The position numbers were made by a program, and so were the translations under genes. From Chitinophaga pinensis (GTDB lineage: Bacteria; Bacteroidota; Bacteroidia; Chitinophagales; Chitinophagaceae): 12,311 bases of DNA. The notes below the pieces were generated by a model that saw nothing but the letters and a program-made list of their open reading frames with translations, made no database searches and was not told the origin of the DNA. The stretch spans positions 1-12,311 of the forward strand of contig CAMBGO010000053.1 of assembly GCA_945866165.1 (NCBI GenBank). The letters are read 5' to 3'. This document shows, in pieces, positions 1 to 6,163 of this stretch. Numbering within the stretch: the stretch's first letter is position 1; every line of letters starts with the position of its first letter.

Positions 1-1102
1 TGGTCCAATCCTGTGCATTATTTCCTTCACCCAAATCTTTATGTTTATTAAATGAAATATAAATACTACTACCAACCCAAGAGGCATCTTCAACCTTGCC
101 CATCATCATCACCCAACAATCCAGATAGGTATTCCAACTTACTGAAGGACCCCAATGAAATTCACTTTTCTTTTTTGAAGTAGCGCCACCTCCTTCCTCT
201 TTTGGAATTTGTAATGAAGCGATTGGCTTGCCAATGCCATTATATGATTCAGAAAAAGTACTACCGCCCCAACGAAGCGCCTTGCCTTGTGGGTTATCAA
301 GATCAGCTATTTTTATTCTTGCAACACTTATGCATTGTCCTCCTTGTTCAAAAATAGAATCATATTTATTTCCATCATACACTCCCGGATATCCATATTC
401 ACCATAGAAAAGATATAAGTACTCTCCGCTTGCCACTGCTGATGGATCACCTACACCACCTGCAAACGTGAGTGAATTATTATGTGGCTTCAAAATCATC
501 CTGGATTGAAGGTCTTCAATGAAAAGTCCTTTGTTCTCCCACGAATGACCGCCATCAATAGATTTCATTACACCAATGCGACAAACTGCTGCCTGCGAAT
601 TCAATCCAGTAAGGCCCTGTGGCCACAGAGAATCGATATATCCTTCACCGGTATTTTTATCATATGGAAGTGTTGCAGGATAATTCTCATTATGGTAAAT
701 AGCATAAAGCGTTTTACCAGTTGAGTCTTCAGGTTTTTGATAAATTGTTTCAAACCATACCGCTCCATGCAAACCTTTCTGACCAATTGGAACATTCGGC
801 GGCATGGAAGGCTCCGTAAAATCTTTAAACTCAGTAAGAAAAACTTCATCCGCATTCTTCCCGCTAGCGAACTTCAATTCGTGTGAATAACCCCATTCTG
901 GATCCTCCCCGTATTTTCCAGGAAAAATTCTGAATGTGTCTCCTACCCATGCTTCCGCCATATTGCAATCGACAAAAGACTTAAAGAGAAATTTCTCAGA
1001 AGCTATTAATTTGAAAGACGGATTGAAAACTACTTCTTCCTTCTTTTCATTGCATGAAGCAAACAATAAAATTGCAATAGAATAAAATAAAAATTTTCTC
1101 AT
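1..1102 (-). CDS. Beta-propeller lipoprotein, sialidase/GH43-like (C-terminus off the left edge)
   Basis: The frame is open from the ATG at 1102 to the window edge, 367 codons, so the gene is partial at its 3' end. The protein starts with a lipoprotein signal: a short basic N-terminus, a hydrophobic stretch and FASC with Cys17 as the lipidated residue. It carries an Asp-box (S-x-D-G-G-x-x-W, residues 181-188), typical of sialidase-type beta-propellers. A GDPS segment followed by YLYLFYGEYG (from about residue 218) and HWGPSVSWN (from residue 316) resemble blades of GH43/GH32-like five-bladed propellers. I infer a cell-surface or periplasmic glycan-binding or glycan-cleaving protein; the substrate is unknown and catalytic residues cannot be assigned safely. 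Its ATG lies 3 nt after the stop of the secreted PIG-L deacetylase gene, so the two are almost certainly co-transcribed and probably translationally coupled. Confidence 0.8.
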   Translation of the reverse strand, partial: MRKFLFYSIAILLFASCNEKKEEVVFNPSFKLIASEKFLFKSFVDCNMAEAWVGDTFRIFPGKYGEDPEWGYSHELKFASGKNADEVFLTEFKDFTEPSMPPNVPIGQKGLHGAVWFETIYQKPEDSTGKTLYAIYHNENYPATLPYDKNTGEGYIDSLWPQGLTGLNSQAAVCRIGVMKSIDGGHSWENKGLFIEDLQSRMILKPHNNSLTFAGGVGDPSAVASGEYLYLFYGEYGYPGVYDGNKYDSIFEQGGQCISVARIKIADLDNPQGKALRWGGSTFSESYNGIGKPIASLQIPKEEGGGATSKKKSEFHWGPSVSWNTYLDCWVMMMGKVEDASWVGSSIYISFNKHKDLGEGNNAQDWT

Positions 1103-1105
1103 GGT

Positions 1106-2005
1106 TTATTTTTTAGGCGCTGCAAATCCACTGTTTGCAAGATCATCAAATAATTTTTGAACTTTTTCAATTCCGCTGGCATCATTCATATCATAGTAAT
1201 GATAAATTTCCATATCGGTACGATGTATGCCATTCTCCTGAATAGCGCCTTGAGATTTATATTCAGAAATAACCCAATCGGCCACGATCTTATAACTTAC
1301 TTTATCATTTTCCTTGAAACGAAATGCCCTATTCAATGTAAACTTTGGTGAATTGGGCTTTAGTTTTGTTTCAGGATAACCATCCAACATGGTGAAATCA
1401 CTTGGCTTTGAGTTTGCACTCATTGAACTTCCTGCAATAATGATCGGCTTATTAGGTCCTTTATAACGCTGCAATGCACGCAATGCCATCAATACTGATG
1501 TCTTGTGATGTCCATGTTGTCCTGCATGTGGAACCATTGTTATAATAAAATCATAACCACGTTCAGCTATCAACCTATCCATTCTTTTTTCTACATATCC
1601 TATATCCCAATTTTTACCGGATATATAGGGTGTGATATCGGTAGTATACCAATCGTCAGGTTGTTCCATAAAATAAATATTTCTAACCCCCATGATCTTT
1701 CCTGCATTCAGTATCTCTTGTTTTCTTAGCATAGGCAAATGTGTACGGGCAGTTACTGAATCTGTAAGCGGTAGTCCATAATACATCGCACCCAACTGTG
1801 AATCAGCAAATCCTCCGCCTCCATCTGTCATTACAGCCATGTCTACTGTTCCTTTGAGCTCATGGGTGATCTTGAACATGGTTACAGAAAATCCTGTTTC
1901 ATCGTCAGGGTGTGCTGTAACAACTAGCACTTTAGGACCCTGTGCCCAAAGAGATGGTGAGATAAATAGTATAACAACGGCAAGCAGTGTTGATAGCTTT
2001 TTCAT
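1106..2005 (-). CDS. Secreted PIG-L/LmbE-family N-deacetylase
   Basis: This 299-residue protein has a cleavable signal peptide (MKKLSTLL... ending near Ala21-Gln22), so it acts outside the cytoplasm. The family signature AHPDDE is at residues 31-36; His32 and Asp35 are the expected zinc ligands and Asp34 the expected general base. The distal zinc-ligand region is PHAGQHGHHKT (residues 159-169), the usual place of the third histidine. PIG-L/LmbE proteins remove N-acetyl groups from amino sugars such as GlcNAc-PI, GlcNAc-inositol or GlcNAc-malate. The exported form argues against bacillithiol or mycothiol synthesis, which is cytoplasmic, and favours processing of an extracellular glycan. The downstream partner is a propeller lipoprotein with an Asp-box, consistent with that idea. 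The ATG at 2005 is followed directly by a good signal peptide. The natural substrate cannot be read from sequence. Confidence 0.9.
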   Translation of the reverse strand: MKKLSTLLAVVILFISPSLWAQGPKVLVVTAHPDDETGFSVTMFKITHELKGTVDMAVMTDGGGGFADSQLGAMYYGLPLTDSVTARTHLPMLRKQEILNAGKIMGVRNIYFMEQPDDWYTTDITPYISGKNWDIGYVEKRMDRLIAERGYDFIITMVPHAGQHGHHKTSVLMALRALQRYKGPNKPIIIAGSSMSANSKPSDFTMLDGYPETKLKPNSPKFTLNRAFRFKENDKVSYKIVADWVISEYKSQGAIQENGIHRTDMEIYHYYDMNDASGIEKVQKLFDDLANSGFAAPKK

Positions 2006-2017
2006 AATAGTTGATTT

Positions 2018-2032
2018 ATATCTTTAAGATAT
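2018..2032. promoter_or_regulatory. AT-rich 7-1-7 palindrome upstream of the PIG-L gene
   Basis: ATATCTT-T-AAGATAT is a perfect 7-bp inverted repeat around one base, 12 nt upstream of the deacetylase ATG. It sits between the terminator hairpin and the gene, where a promoter and operator would have to be. No clear TAnnTTTG box is visible here, and AT-rich palindromes arise easily by chance. Confidence 0.25.
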
Positions 2033-2045
2033 GGAATAAATAAAA

Positions 2046-2073
2046 AGGCACAAAGTTTTTATGCTTTGTGCCT
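2046..2073 (-). terminator. Rho-independent terminator hairpin behind the amidohydrolase remnant
   Basis: A perfect 10-bp stem, AGGCACAAAG (2046-2055) with CTTTGTGCCT (2064-2073), closes an 8-nt loop. Read on the minus strand the stem is followed by TTTTATTTATT, the T-rich tail of an intrinsic terminator. It lies 31 nt past the stop of the truncated amidohydrolase frame and insulates the PIG-L operon from transcription arriving from upstream. A working terminator behind a stub suggests that the original gene was transcribed here. Confidence 0.8.
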
Positions 2074-2104
2074 AAAAATACTTCTGTAAAATGAATGGAT
2101 TATC

Positions 2105-2320
2105 CTATTCTTTCACGGTTGTATTTACAACTGGTGCCTTGCCCTCCCACTCTGCCTTATTGAGTTTTTTCTGTGCGGGAGCCACTTCATCACCGTTATT
2201 GCCATTATACAACCTACCATTTTTCATCACATACTTTATTGAATTGGTATTACGGATATTATCTATAGGATTGCTATCTAATATAATCAGATCAGCCAAC
2301 TTGCCTTTCTCTACAGTGCC
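2105..2320 (-). pseudogene. C-terminal remnant of an amidohydrolase
   Basis: The minus-strand frame reads GTVEKGKLADLIILDSNP and then a segment ending in SIKYVMKNGRLYNG, before a charged tail and TAG. This is the hallmark C-terminal end of amidohydrolase-superfamily enzymes (imidazolonepropionase/prolidase-like). Only about 72 residues remain; the catalytic barrel with its metal-binding histidines is missing. Recognisable homology stops at the glycine codon 2318-2320. Upstream the frame runs through a GC-rich palindrome to an in-frame stop at 2348-2350, with no ATG. A TTG at 2297-2299 would give 64 residues but is in the middle of the conserved segment. I read this as a gene whose 5' part was lost at the palindrome. 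The remaining non-coding sequence between 2006 and 2477 holds the terminator and two palindromic repeats. Confidence 0.8.
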
Positions 2321-2321
2321 A

Positions 2322-2345
2322 CCCCTCCTGTCCAGGAGGGGAGTC
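2322..2345. repeat. GC-rich palindromic element, copy 1 (CCCCTCCTG-TC-CAGGAGGGG plus AGTC)
   Basis: A perfect 9-bp inverted repeat with a 2-nt centre (2322-2341) is followed by AGTC. Base composition is far richer in G and C than the surrounding AT-rich DNA. It abuts the truncation point of the amidohydrolase remnant. The end AGGGGAGTC (2337-2345) recurs in copy 2. From memory, CCCCTCCT...AGGAGGGG hairpins are scattered between genes in many Bacteroidota genomes; this is a REP-like mobile or amplified element by inference. Confidence 0.65.
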
Positions 2346-2405
2346 TTTTAGCTTACTGTAATATTATATATTAAAATCAACAGCCACTCATGGCCAGGTG
2401 TTTCA

Positions 2406-2446
2406 TCCCGACATCGAGCGAAGCGAGATCATCGGGAAGGGGAGTC
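2406..2446. repeat. GC-rich palindromic element, copy 2 (TCCCGA...TCGGGA plus AGGGGAGTC)
   Basis: Outer arms TCCCGA (2406-2411) and TCGGGA (2432-2437) enclose GAGCGAAGCGAG, which contains GCGAAGC, a heptamer known to form an unusually stable mini-hairpin in DNA. The element ends in AGGGGAGTC (2438-2446), identical to the end of copy 1, which lies 101 nt away in the same orientation. The two hairpins differ but share this flank, so they look like members of one repeat family. Confidence 0.6.
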
Positions 2447-2477
2447 GTTATTTCTCGTCCTAAAAAAAGTTTGTAGA

Positions 2478-3854
2478 TTACTTATTAGCGATGCTTTTAT
2501 AAACTGCAGGCAAGGCAGACTTCAACCTTTCATAAGTTGCAGCAGAAATATTTTTATTATCAAATAGAACAAAATTCACAAACTTCTTATTCTCGTTTGC
2601 ATTTCTACCATACTTGTACTCATACGTGAACCAGCCGTCTGATTGTAGTTTGGCTTCAGGTATTTTATTGTTAGGCGTTGTAATAAAAAAAACATTCTGC
2701 TTTTTTTCTGACTGATTCTCCAAAGCCAATTTTCTCATTTCAAGATATGCTTCTTTAGCTGTTTCAACTGCCGGATCAACTAGTTCAACATATTCGGCTA
2801 ATACATCTCTATATGCATACTCCCCATTCATTTTAAAATTGTATAATTCATTCAATACATGTCTAATTGTATCACGCATAAATGGATAATGGGTGCAGCC
2901 GAGAATCAACGTATTCATTGGAGTTACAATATGCTGCAATTTCATTTTCTCGAAGAGGCTTACCAAATGATACCTAACATAATTTTCGGGATCATTCAAT
3001 TGTATGTCTAGGCATTTCCCTGTATCATCAAATTCACAAAGCAGTTTATTTTTTTCACTGTTAAATTTATACACTGAAAGTAGTGACGTATCAATTTTAT
3101 AATTAGGATGATTAATTGATGGCCCCTTGTAATCTTTTCTATAGGAAGAGGCTGTATCAACAAAAAAACTATAATCGCGATCAATTGCATCAGCCAAACC
3201 AAACCCTCCCTGACTAGCTATTACAGGCTCATTCATTCCCAACGACTTTGCCATGGCCCTGATTGTTTTTGGATAGCCATCGGAAGCAACAGTACCTGCT
3301 GTTGCAAAAACACCAATGGTTCCTTTTTGATGTGAAGCTTGGTATGCAAGTGCTGCTTTTACACCAGCATTAATCACTCCAACAACAGGAATATTATTAG
3401 CTTGATTTTTTGAAAACTGCTTTACTTCATCCAATGCAAAAGCGGTTGCAGTATTACATGCCAATACCAGCATCTTTACACCTTGTTTATCAATCTCTTC
3501 GGAAGTATTTTCAAGAACTTTATCGTAGTTTCTTTTAACAAGAAAATCCATATTCTTAACTACATGTTCTTTCAAAAGATCGGTTTTGTTTTCTGCGGCA
3601 TAATTTCCATAAGGCATATTTGCTTGGTCTGCCAGGTATTGAAAATATTCTTTGTCAAAATCAGGCTTACCATCAGCCCCGGGCTTCCCTGTAACATTAT
3701 TGAATGCATCGAGGGTAAGCATTGCTTCAAGTACTGTTAAGCCCCCCGTGCCAGAATCAAAAACTCCAATAGGGAGTCCTTTTTTATTTGTTTGCTGGGC
3801 CGAAATGCCAATAGTGATCAAAACACATATAAAAAACAGAAAGAATTTTCTCAT
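2478..3854 (-). CDS. Exported, enlarged Asp/Glu racemase (MurI-like) family protein
   Basis: The 458-residue protein begins with a signal peptide (MRKFFLFFICVLITIGISAQ), then shows the glutamate-racemase signatures in order: GVFDSGTGG (residues 30-38, Asp33 and Ser34), PYG (81-83), ACNTAT (132-137, Cys133) and GCTHYP (319-324, Cys320 with His322). Both catalytic cysteines are present, so racemase or isomerase chemistry is plausible. Typical MurI is about 265 residues and cytosolic, supplying D-glutamate for peptidoglycan. This one is exported and far longer. There is an insert of about 35 residues before PYG, another of about 75 between the two cysteine motifs (around 235-310), and a C-terminal extension of some 80-100 residues. 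I infer a periplasmic enzyme acting on a free amino acid or related acid, not the housekeeping MurI. It stands alone, divergent from the YHS gene. The ATG at 3854 starts directly at the signal peptide. Confidence 0.85.
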   Translation of the reverse strand: MRKFFLFFICVLITIGISAQQTNKKGLPIGVFDSGTGGLTVLEAMLTLDAFNNVTGKPGADGKPDFDKEYFQYLADQANMPYGNYAAENKTDLLKEHVVKNMDFLVKRNYDKVLENTSEEIDKQGVKMLVLACNTATAFALDEVKQFSKNQANNIPVVGVINAGVKAALAYQASHQKGTIGVFATAGTVASDGYPKTIRAMAKSLGMNEPVIASQGGFGLADAIDRDYSFFVDTASSYRKDYKGPSINHPNYKIDTSLLSVYKFNSEKNKLLCEFDDTGKCLDIQLNDPENYVRYHLVSLFEKMKLQHIVTPMNTLILGCTHYPFMRDTIRHVLNELYNFKMNGEYAYRDVLAEYVELVDPAVETAKEAYLEMRKLALENQSEKKQNVFFITTPNNKIPEAKLQSDGWFTYEYKYGRNANENKKFVNFVLFDNKNISAATYERLKSALPAVYKSIANK

Positions 3855-3905
3855 AAAATGACATTTCCACTGTAAAATTACTTTTTAATTCAATTCACTA
3901 AAATC

Positions 3906-3913
3906 CAAAGCTA
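3906..3913 (-). promoter_or_regulatory. Candidate -7 box (TAGCTTTG) of the racemase-like gene
   Basis: TAGCTTTG on the minus strand matches the Bacteroidota -7 consensus TAnnTTTG exactly. It would place the start of transcription near 3902, about 48 nt before the ATG at 3854. I find no TTTG at the expected -33 position, so the assignment is tentative. Confidence 0.35.
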
Positions 3914-4008
3914 TAAATAACAGCCAATATTATAATTTTCCTTTGAAGAGGCGAACAATCCTTAAAAATCTATGTCATATTTGCATAAATCAATAAACTC
4001 CTTCAATC

Positions 4009-4278
4009 ATGACAAGAATAATCTTGGCCCTTGCAATTATTTCACTCTATGCATGCAATGAAAGTAAACCCGTTGAAACGAAGAAAGAAATGCCAATAGA
4101 ACAAGCCAAATACACTCCAGAAATGGTTGTAAATAAAAATGACTTTGCCTGTGGAATGCCTGTAACAGCTGGCATTAGCGATACCTGCCATATTGATGGT
4201 AAGGCATACGGATTTTGCTCTTCAGAATGCAAAAATGAATTCCTTAAAGACCCAAAAAAATACCTTTCACAGAAATAA
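4009..4278 (+). CDS. YHS-domain lipoprotein
   Basis: This is an 89-residue protein with a lipoprotein signal: hydrophobic residues 4-13, then SLYAC with Cys16 as the lipidation site. A low-complexity Lys/Glu-rich linker leads into a YHS/TRASH-like metal-binding domain at about residues 43-87. That domain has DFACGMPV (Cys48), DTCHIDG (Cys60) and YGFCSSECKNEFLKDP (Cys70 and Cys74). YHS domains occur in metal-handling proteins and P-type ATPases and bind transition metals through cysteines. I infer a small membrane-anchored metal-binding protein, probably for copper, zinc or a similar metal. It is followed after 13 nt by the alcohol dehydrogenase gene and is probably co-transcribed with it. ATG at 4009 is the only start that keeps the signal peptide. 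No convincing promoter box was found in the 154 nt upstream. Confidence 0.85.
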   Translation: MTRIILALAIISLYACNESKPVETKKEMPIEQAKYTPEMVVNKNDFACGMPVTAGISDTCHIDGKAYGFCSSECKNEFLKDPKKYLSQK

Positions 4279-4291
4279 ATAAAAAATAAAA

Positions 4292-5341
4292 ATGAGAACA
4301 GTAAAAGCTTACGCAGCACAAGATAGCAAGGCACCTATTGCGGCAACCACAATTTCAAGGAGAGACCTCAAAGAACATGATGTTCAGGTAGAGATTCTCT
4401 ACTGTGGTATTTGTCATAGTGATATCCATACTGCTAGAAACGAATGGGGAGGAAGTACGATTTATCCAGTAGTACCTGGCCATGAAATAGTAGGAACAGT
4501 AAAAGCAGTTGGAAATGGAGTAAAGAGGTTCAAGGTTGGAGAAACAGTTGGTGTTGGCGTGATGGTAGATACATGTAGAACTTGCAACAACTGCAAAAGT
4601 GATTACGAACAATATTGTGAGAATGGCATGACCGGAACTTATAATGCACAAGAGCGCGATGGCTCTGGCATGATAACCATGGGAGGATATTCAGCAGAAA
4701 TTGTTACGGATGAAAATTATGTTTTGAGAGTCAATGAAACTGATAACCTTGCTGGTGTTGCGCCACTGCTTTGTGCTGGAATCACAACCTATTCCCCATT
4801 AAAATTTGCAGATGTAAAAGCAGGAATGAAGGTTGCAGTGGTAGGCCTAGGCGGTTTGGGACATATGGCAGTAAAATTTGCAGTTGCATTTGGTGCAGAG
4901 GTAACTGTAATTAGCACATCCGAATCAAAAGTGAAAGAAGCAAGTAAATTAGGAGCCCATCATTTTATCTATGCAAAAGATGCAGCAGCAGTAAAGTCTG
5001 TTGATTCAACTTTCGATGTTGTATTAGATGCAATCTCAGCAGATCATGACTATACACCCTATTTGAATTTATTGAAATTGCATGGAAAGCTGTTGGTGGT
5101 TGGATTACCTGAACACCAACCCAAGGTATTGCCGTTTTCGTTGATTAAAAACAGGAGAAGCATCATTGGTTCTGGTATTGGAAGTATAAAAGAAACACAA
5201 GAGATGCTAGATTTTTGTCATGAGAATAAAATCTTTGCAGATGTTGAAACCATCAGTGCTGATAAAATCAACGAAGCATATGAAAGAATGATCAAAGGAG
5301 ATATAAAATACCGATTCGTAATTGATATGTCGACTTTATAA
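4292..5341 (+). CDS. Zinc-dependent NAD(P)-dependent alcohol dehydrogenase (YahK/CAD-like aldehyde reductase)
   Basis: The 349 residues fit the medium-chain dehydrogenase family in full length. Catalytic zinc ligands are visible at Cys41 (in CGICHSD), His64-Glu65 (GHE) and Cys161 (in LLCAGITTY). The structural zinc is held by Cys95, Cys98, Cys101 and Cys109. The Rossmann motif GLGGLG is at residues 185-190. The second strand ends VISTSESK without an acidic residue, a pattern seen in NADPH-preferring members such as E. coli YahK and cinnamyl-alcohol dehydrogenases. It therefore probably reduces aldehydes to alcohols in the cytoplasm using NADPH; the substrate is unknown. There is no signal peptide. 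It follows the YHS lipoprotein gene by 13 nt with an A-rich leader in place of a Shine-Dalgarno site, and its transcript ends at the hairpin 5352-5382, shared with the convergent thioredoxin gene. Confidence 0.93.
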   Translation: MRTVKAYAAQDSKAPIAATTISRRDLKEHDVQVEILYCGICHSDIHTARNEWGGSTIYPVVPGHEIVGTVKAVGNGVKRFKVGETVGVGVMVDTCRTCNNCKSDYEQYCENGMTGTYNAQERDGSGMITMGGYSAEIVTDENYVLRVNETDNLAGVAPLLCAGITTYSPLKFADVKAGMKVAVVGLGGLGHMAVKFAVAFGAEVTVISTSESKVKEASKLGAHHFIYAKDAAAVKSVDSTFDVVLDAISADHDYTPYLNLLKLHGKLLVVGLPEHQPKVLPFSLIKNRRSIIGSGIGSIKETQEMLDFCHENKIFADVETISADKINEAYERMIKGDIKYRFVIDMSTL

Positions 5342-5351
5342 ATAAGTTGTT

Positions 5352-5382
5352 TAGTGCATGGTGATATAATTGCCATGCACTA
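5352..5382. terminator. Hairpin between convergent adh and trx genes
   Basis: A perfect 10-bp stem, TAGTGCATGG (5352-5361) with CCATGCACTA (5373-5382), encloses an 11-nt loop. It lies 10 nt after the dehydrogenase stop, and its right arm includes the stop codon of the thioredoxin gene (5380-5382). The T-tracts on either side are poor (TTTC on the plus side), so a bidirectional terminator or 3'-end-stabilising hairpin is inferred from position and stem strength. Confidence 0.6.
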
Positions 5383-5688
5383 TTTCAATATCATGTCCAA
5401 CTGCTGCTTTAATTGCTTAGCATGCACAACGCCCGACTGGCGCCACTTTACAAAACCCTCCTTGAAAATAATCAGTGTTGGCACACCTTGCACATTGAAT
5501 TGTCTCGCTACATCAGGGTTCTTATCAACATCAACCTTGAGGATGATGGCCTGATTACCGATAGCATCTTTCAATTCCTTTAAAATTGCTGGCATCATTT
5601 TACATGGTCCACACCATTCTGCAAAAAAATCTACGAGTACAGGTTTTGATCCATTGATGATTTGTCCAAATGAAGAATTTGCTTCCAT
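5380..5688 (-). CDS. trxA: Thioredoxin
   Basis: From the ATG at 5688 the protein has 102 residues, the size of a minimal thioredoxin. The active site WCGPCK is at residues 25-30 (Cys26 and Cys29), the buried aspartate at Asp20 (VLVDFF) and the cis-proline at Pro70 (GVPTLIIF). It has no signal peptide, so it is a cytoplasmic disulfide reductase. The frame stays open to a TTG at 5718, but the ATG sits 1 nt after the stop of the upstream DUF6132 gene and gives the normal thioredoxin N-terminus, so I chose it. It is the last gene of a three-gene operon with two small membrane proteins. A thioredoxin of this kind could regenerate the arsenate reductase encoded about 4 kb away, but nothing in the sequence shows that this copy does so; the gene symbol is by family. 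Confidence 0.93.
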   Translation of the reverse strand: MEANSSFGQIINGSKPVLVDFFAEWCGPCKMMPAILKELKDAIGNQAIILKVDVDKNPDVARQFNVQGVPTLIIFKEGFVKWRQSGVVHAKQLKQQLDMILK

Positions 5689-5689
5689 A

Positions 5690-5887
5690 TCACTGAGATT
5701 TTTTTTGAAATAATGCAAAAAATAATGAACCCATCAGTGAAAAATAAATGGTGCTGTTGAGAGGACTTGACGTAATCCTGCATGTTCCAGTGATACAGCC
5801 CACATATTTCCAATACAAGAAACCGCCAATACCTCCTACCAATGCACCTATGAAATATAAAATGTTTTTTCGAATGAATGTTGTCAT
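5690..5887 (-). CDS. Small two-helix membrane protein, DUF6132 family
   Basis: The protein has 65 residues with two predicted membrane helices: residues 8-27 (a glycine-rich stretch ending near FLYWKYVG) and 46-60 (IYFSLMGSLFFALF). Between them is CITGTCRITSSP with Cys31 and Cys36, the conserved CxxGTC-type loop I recall from DUF6132 proteins. The function of the family is unknown. A Cys pair facing the periplasm or cytoplasm next to a thioredoxin gene suggests a redox or metal-related role, which is inference. The stop overlaps nothing but leaves only 1 nt before the trx ATG, and the DUF2892 gene ends 12 nt upstream. Confidence 0.8.
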   Translation of the reverse strand: MTTFIRKNILYFIGALVGGIGGFLYWKYVGCITGTCRITSSPLNSTIYFSLMGSLFFALFQKKSQ

Positions 5888-5899
5888 TGATTTATTTTT

Positions 5900-6115
5900 T
5901 TATTTAGCCTGATATTTCTTTTTACAGGTACTGATGCCGAAAGGAATATAAAGTGGACAAGTTCCAAACAAAGAAGTGAGTAAAAAAATACCCGCAATTA
6001 CTAGTAATACTAAGCCAAGTGTTCCAGTTACTGTGTTAGTGAAATACAAGACGGCGAATGCCAAGGCAAGCAGAACCCTGATTGATTTATCAATTGATCC
6101 CATATTTTCTTTCAT
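5900..6115 (-). CDS. Small membrane protein, DUF2892 (YgaP-type transmembrane domain)
   Basis: This 71-residue protein starts MKENMGSIDKSIRVLLA, the characteristic opening of DUF2892 domains, followed by two membrane helices (about residues 13-28 and 31-48) and ends CPLYIPFGISTCKKK with Cys53 and Cys64. In E. coli YgaP the same domain anchors a rhodanese; in Bacteroidota it is usually a stand-alone small protein near rhodanese, thioredoxin or Crp/Fnr genes. The exact function is not established. It is the first gene of the operon with DUF6132 and thioredoxin, and the promoter with a Crp/Fnr-like site lies immediately upstream. Confidence 0.85.
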   Translation of the reverse strand: MKENMGSIDKSIRVLLALAFAVLYFTNTVTGTLGLVLLVIAGIFLLTSLFGTCPLYIPFGISTCKKKYQAK

Positions 6116-6132
6116 ATCATAAATTTATGATT

Positions 6133-6140
6133 CAAAGTTA
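6133..6140 (-). promoter_or_regulatory. -7 box (TAACTTTG) of the DUF2892-DUF6132-trx operon
   Basis: TAACTTTG on the minus strand is an exact TAnnTTTG match, placed so that transcription would start near 6129, about 14 nt before the ATG at 6115. There is no TTTG in the -33 region (around 6161-6164 on the complement), which points to a need for an activator. Confidence 0.5.
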
Positions 6141-6163
6141 AAGAGATCAAAAAAGAAGTATTA

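Noticed and set aside
601..855. Open frame of 84 codons on the minus strand
   Set aside because: It lies out of frame inside the propeller lipoprotein gene, which has a continuous open frame with a lipoprotein signal and an Asp-box; the 84-codon product has no recognisable features.
2297..2299. TTG as a start codon making the amidohydrolase stub a small intact gene
   Set aside because: Homology extends seven residues upstream of this codon and the remnant contains no catalytic residues; a truncated gene explains it better.
2322..2446. Short CRISPR-like array
   Set aside because: Only two elements with different stems share a 9-nt end; there are no regular spacers and no cas genes.
3942..3983. 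Promoter for the YHS lipoprotein gene (TTTG at 3942 and CATATTTG at 3976)
   Set aside because: The -7 candidate misses the conserved T of TA, and the 30-nt spacing is about 10 nt too long for this promoter class.
5689..5718. Longer thioredoxin start (TTG at 5718)
   Set aside because: It needs a TTG start and a 29-nt overlap with the DUF6132 gene, while the ATG at 5688 gives a normal thioredoxin N-terminus 1 nt after the DUF6132 stop.
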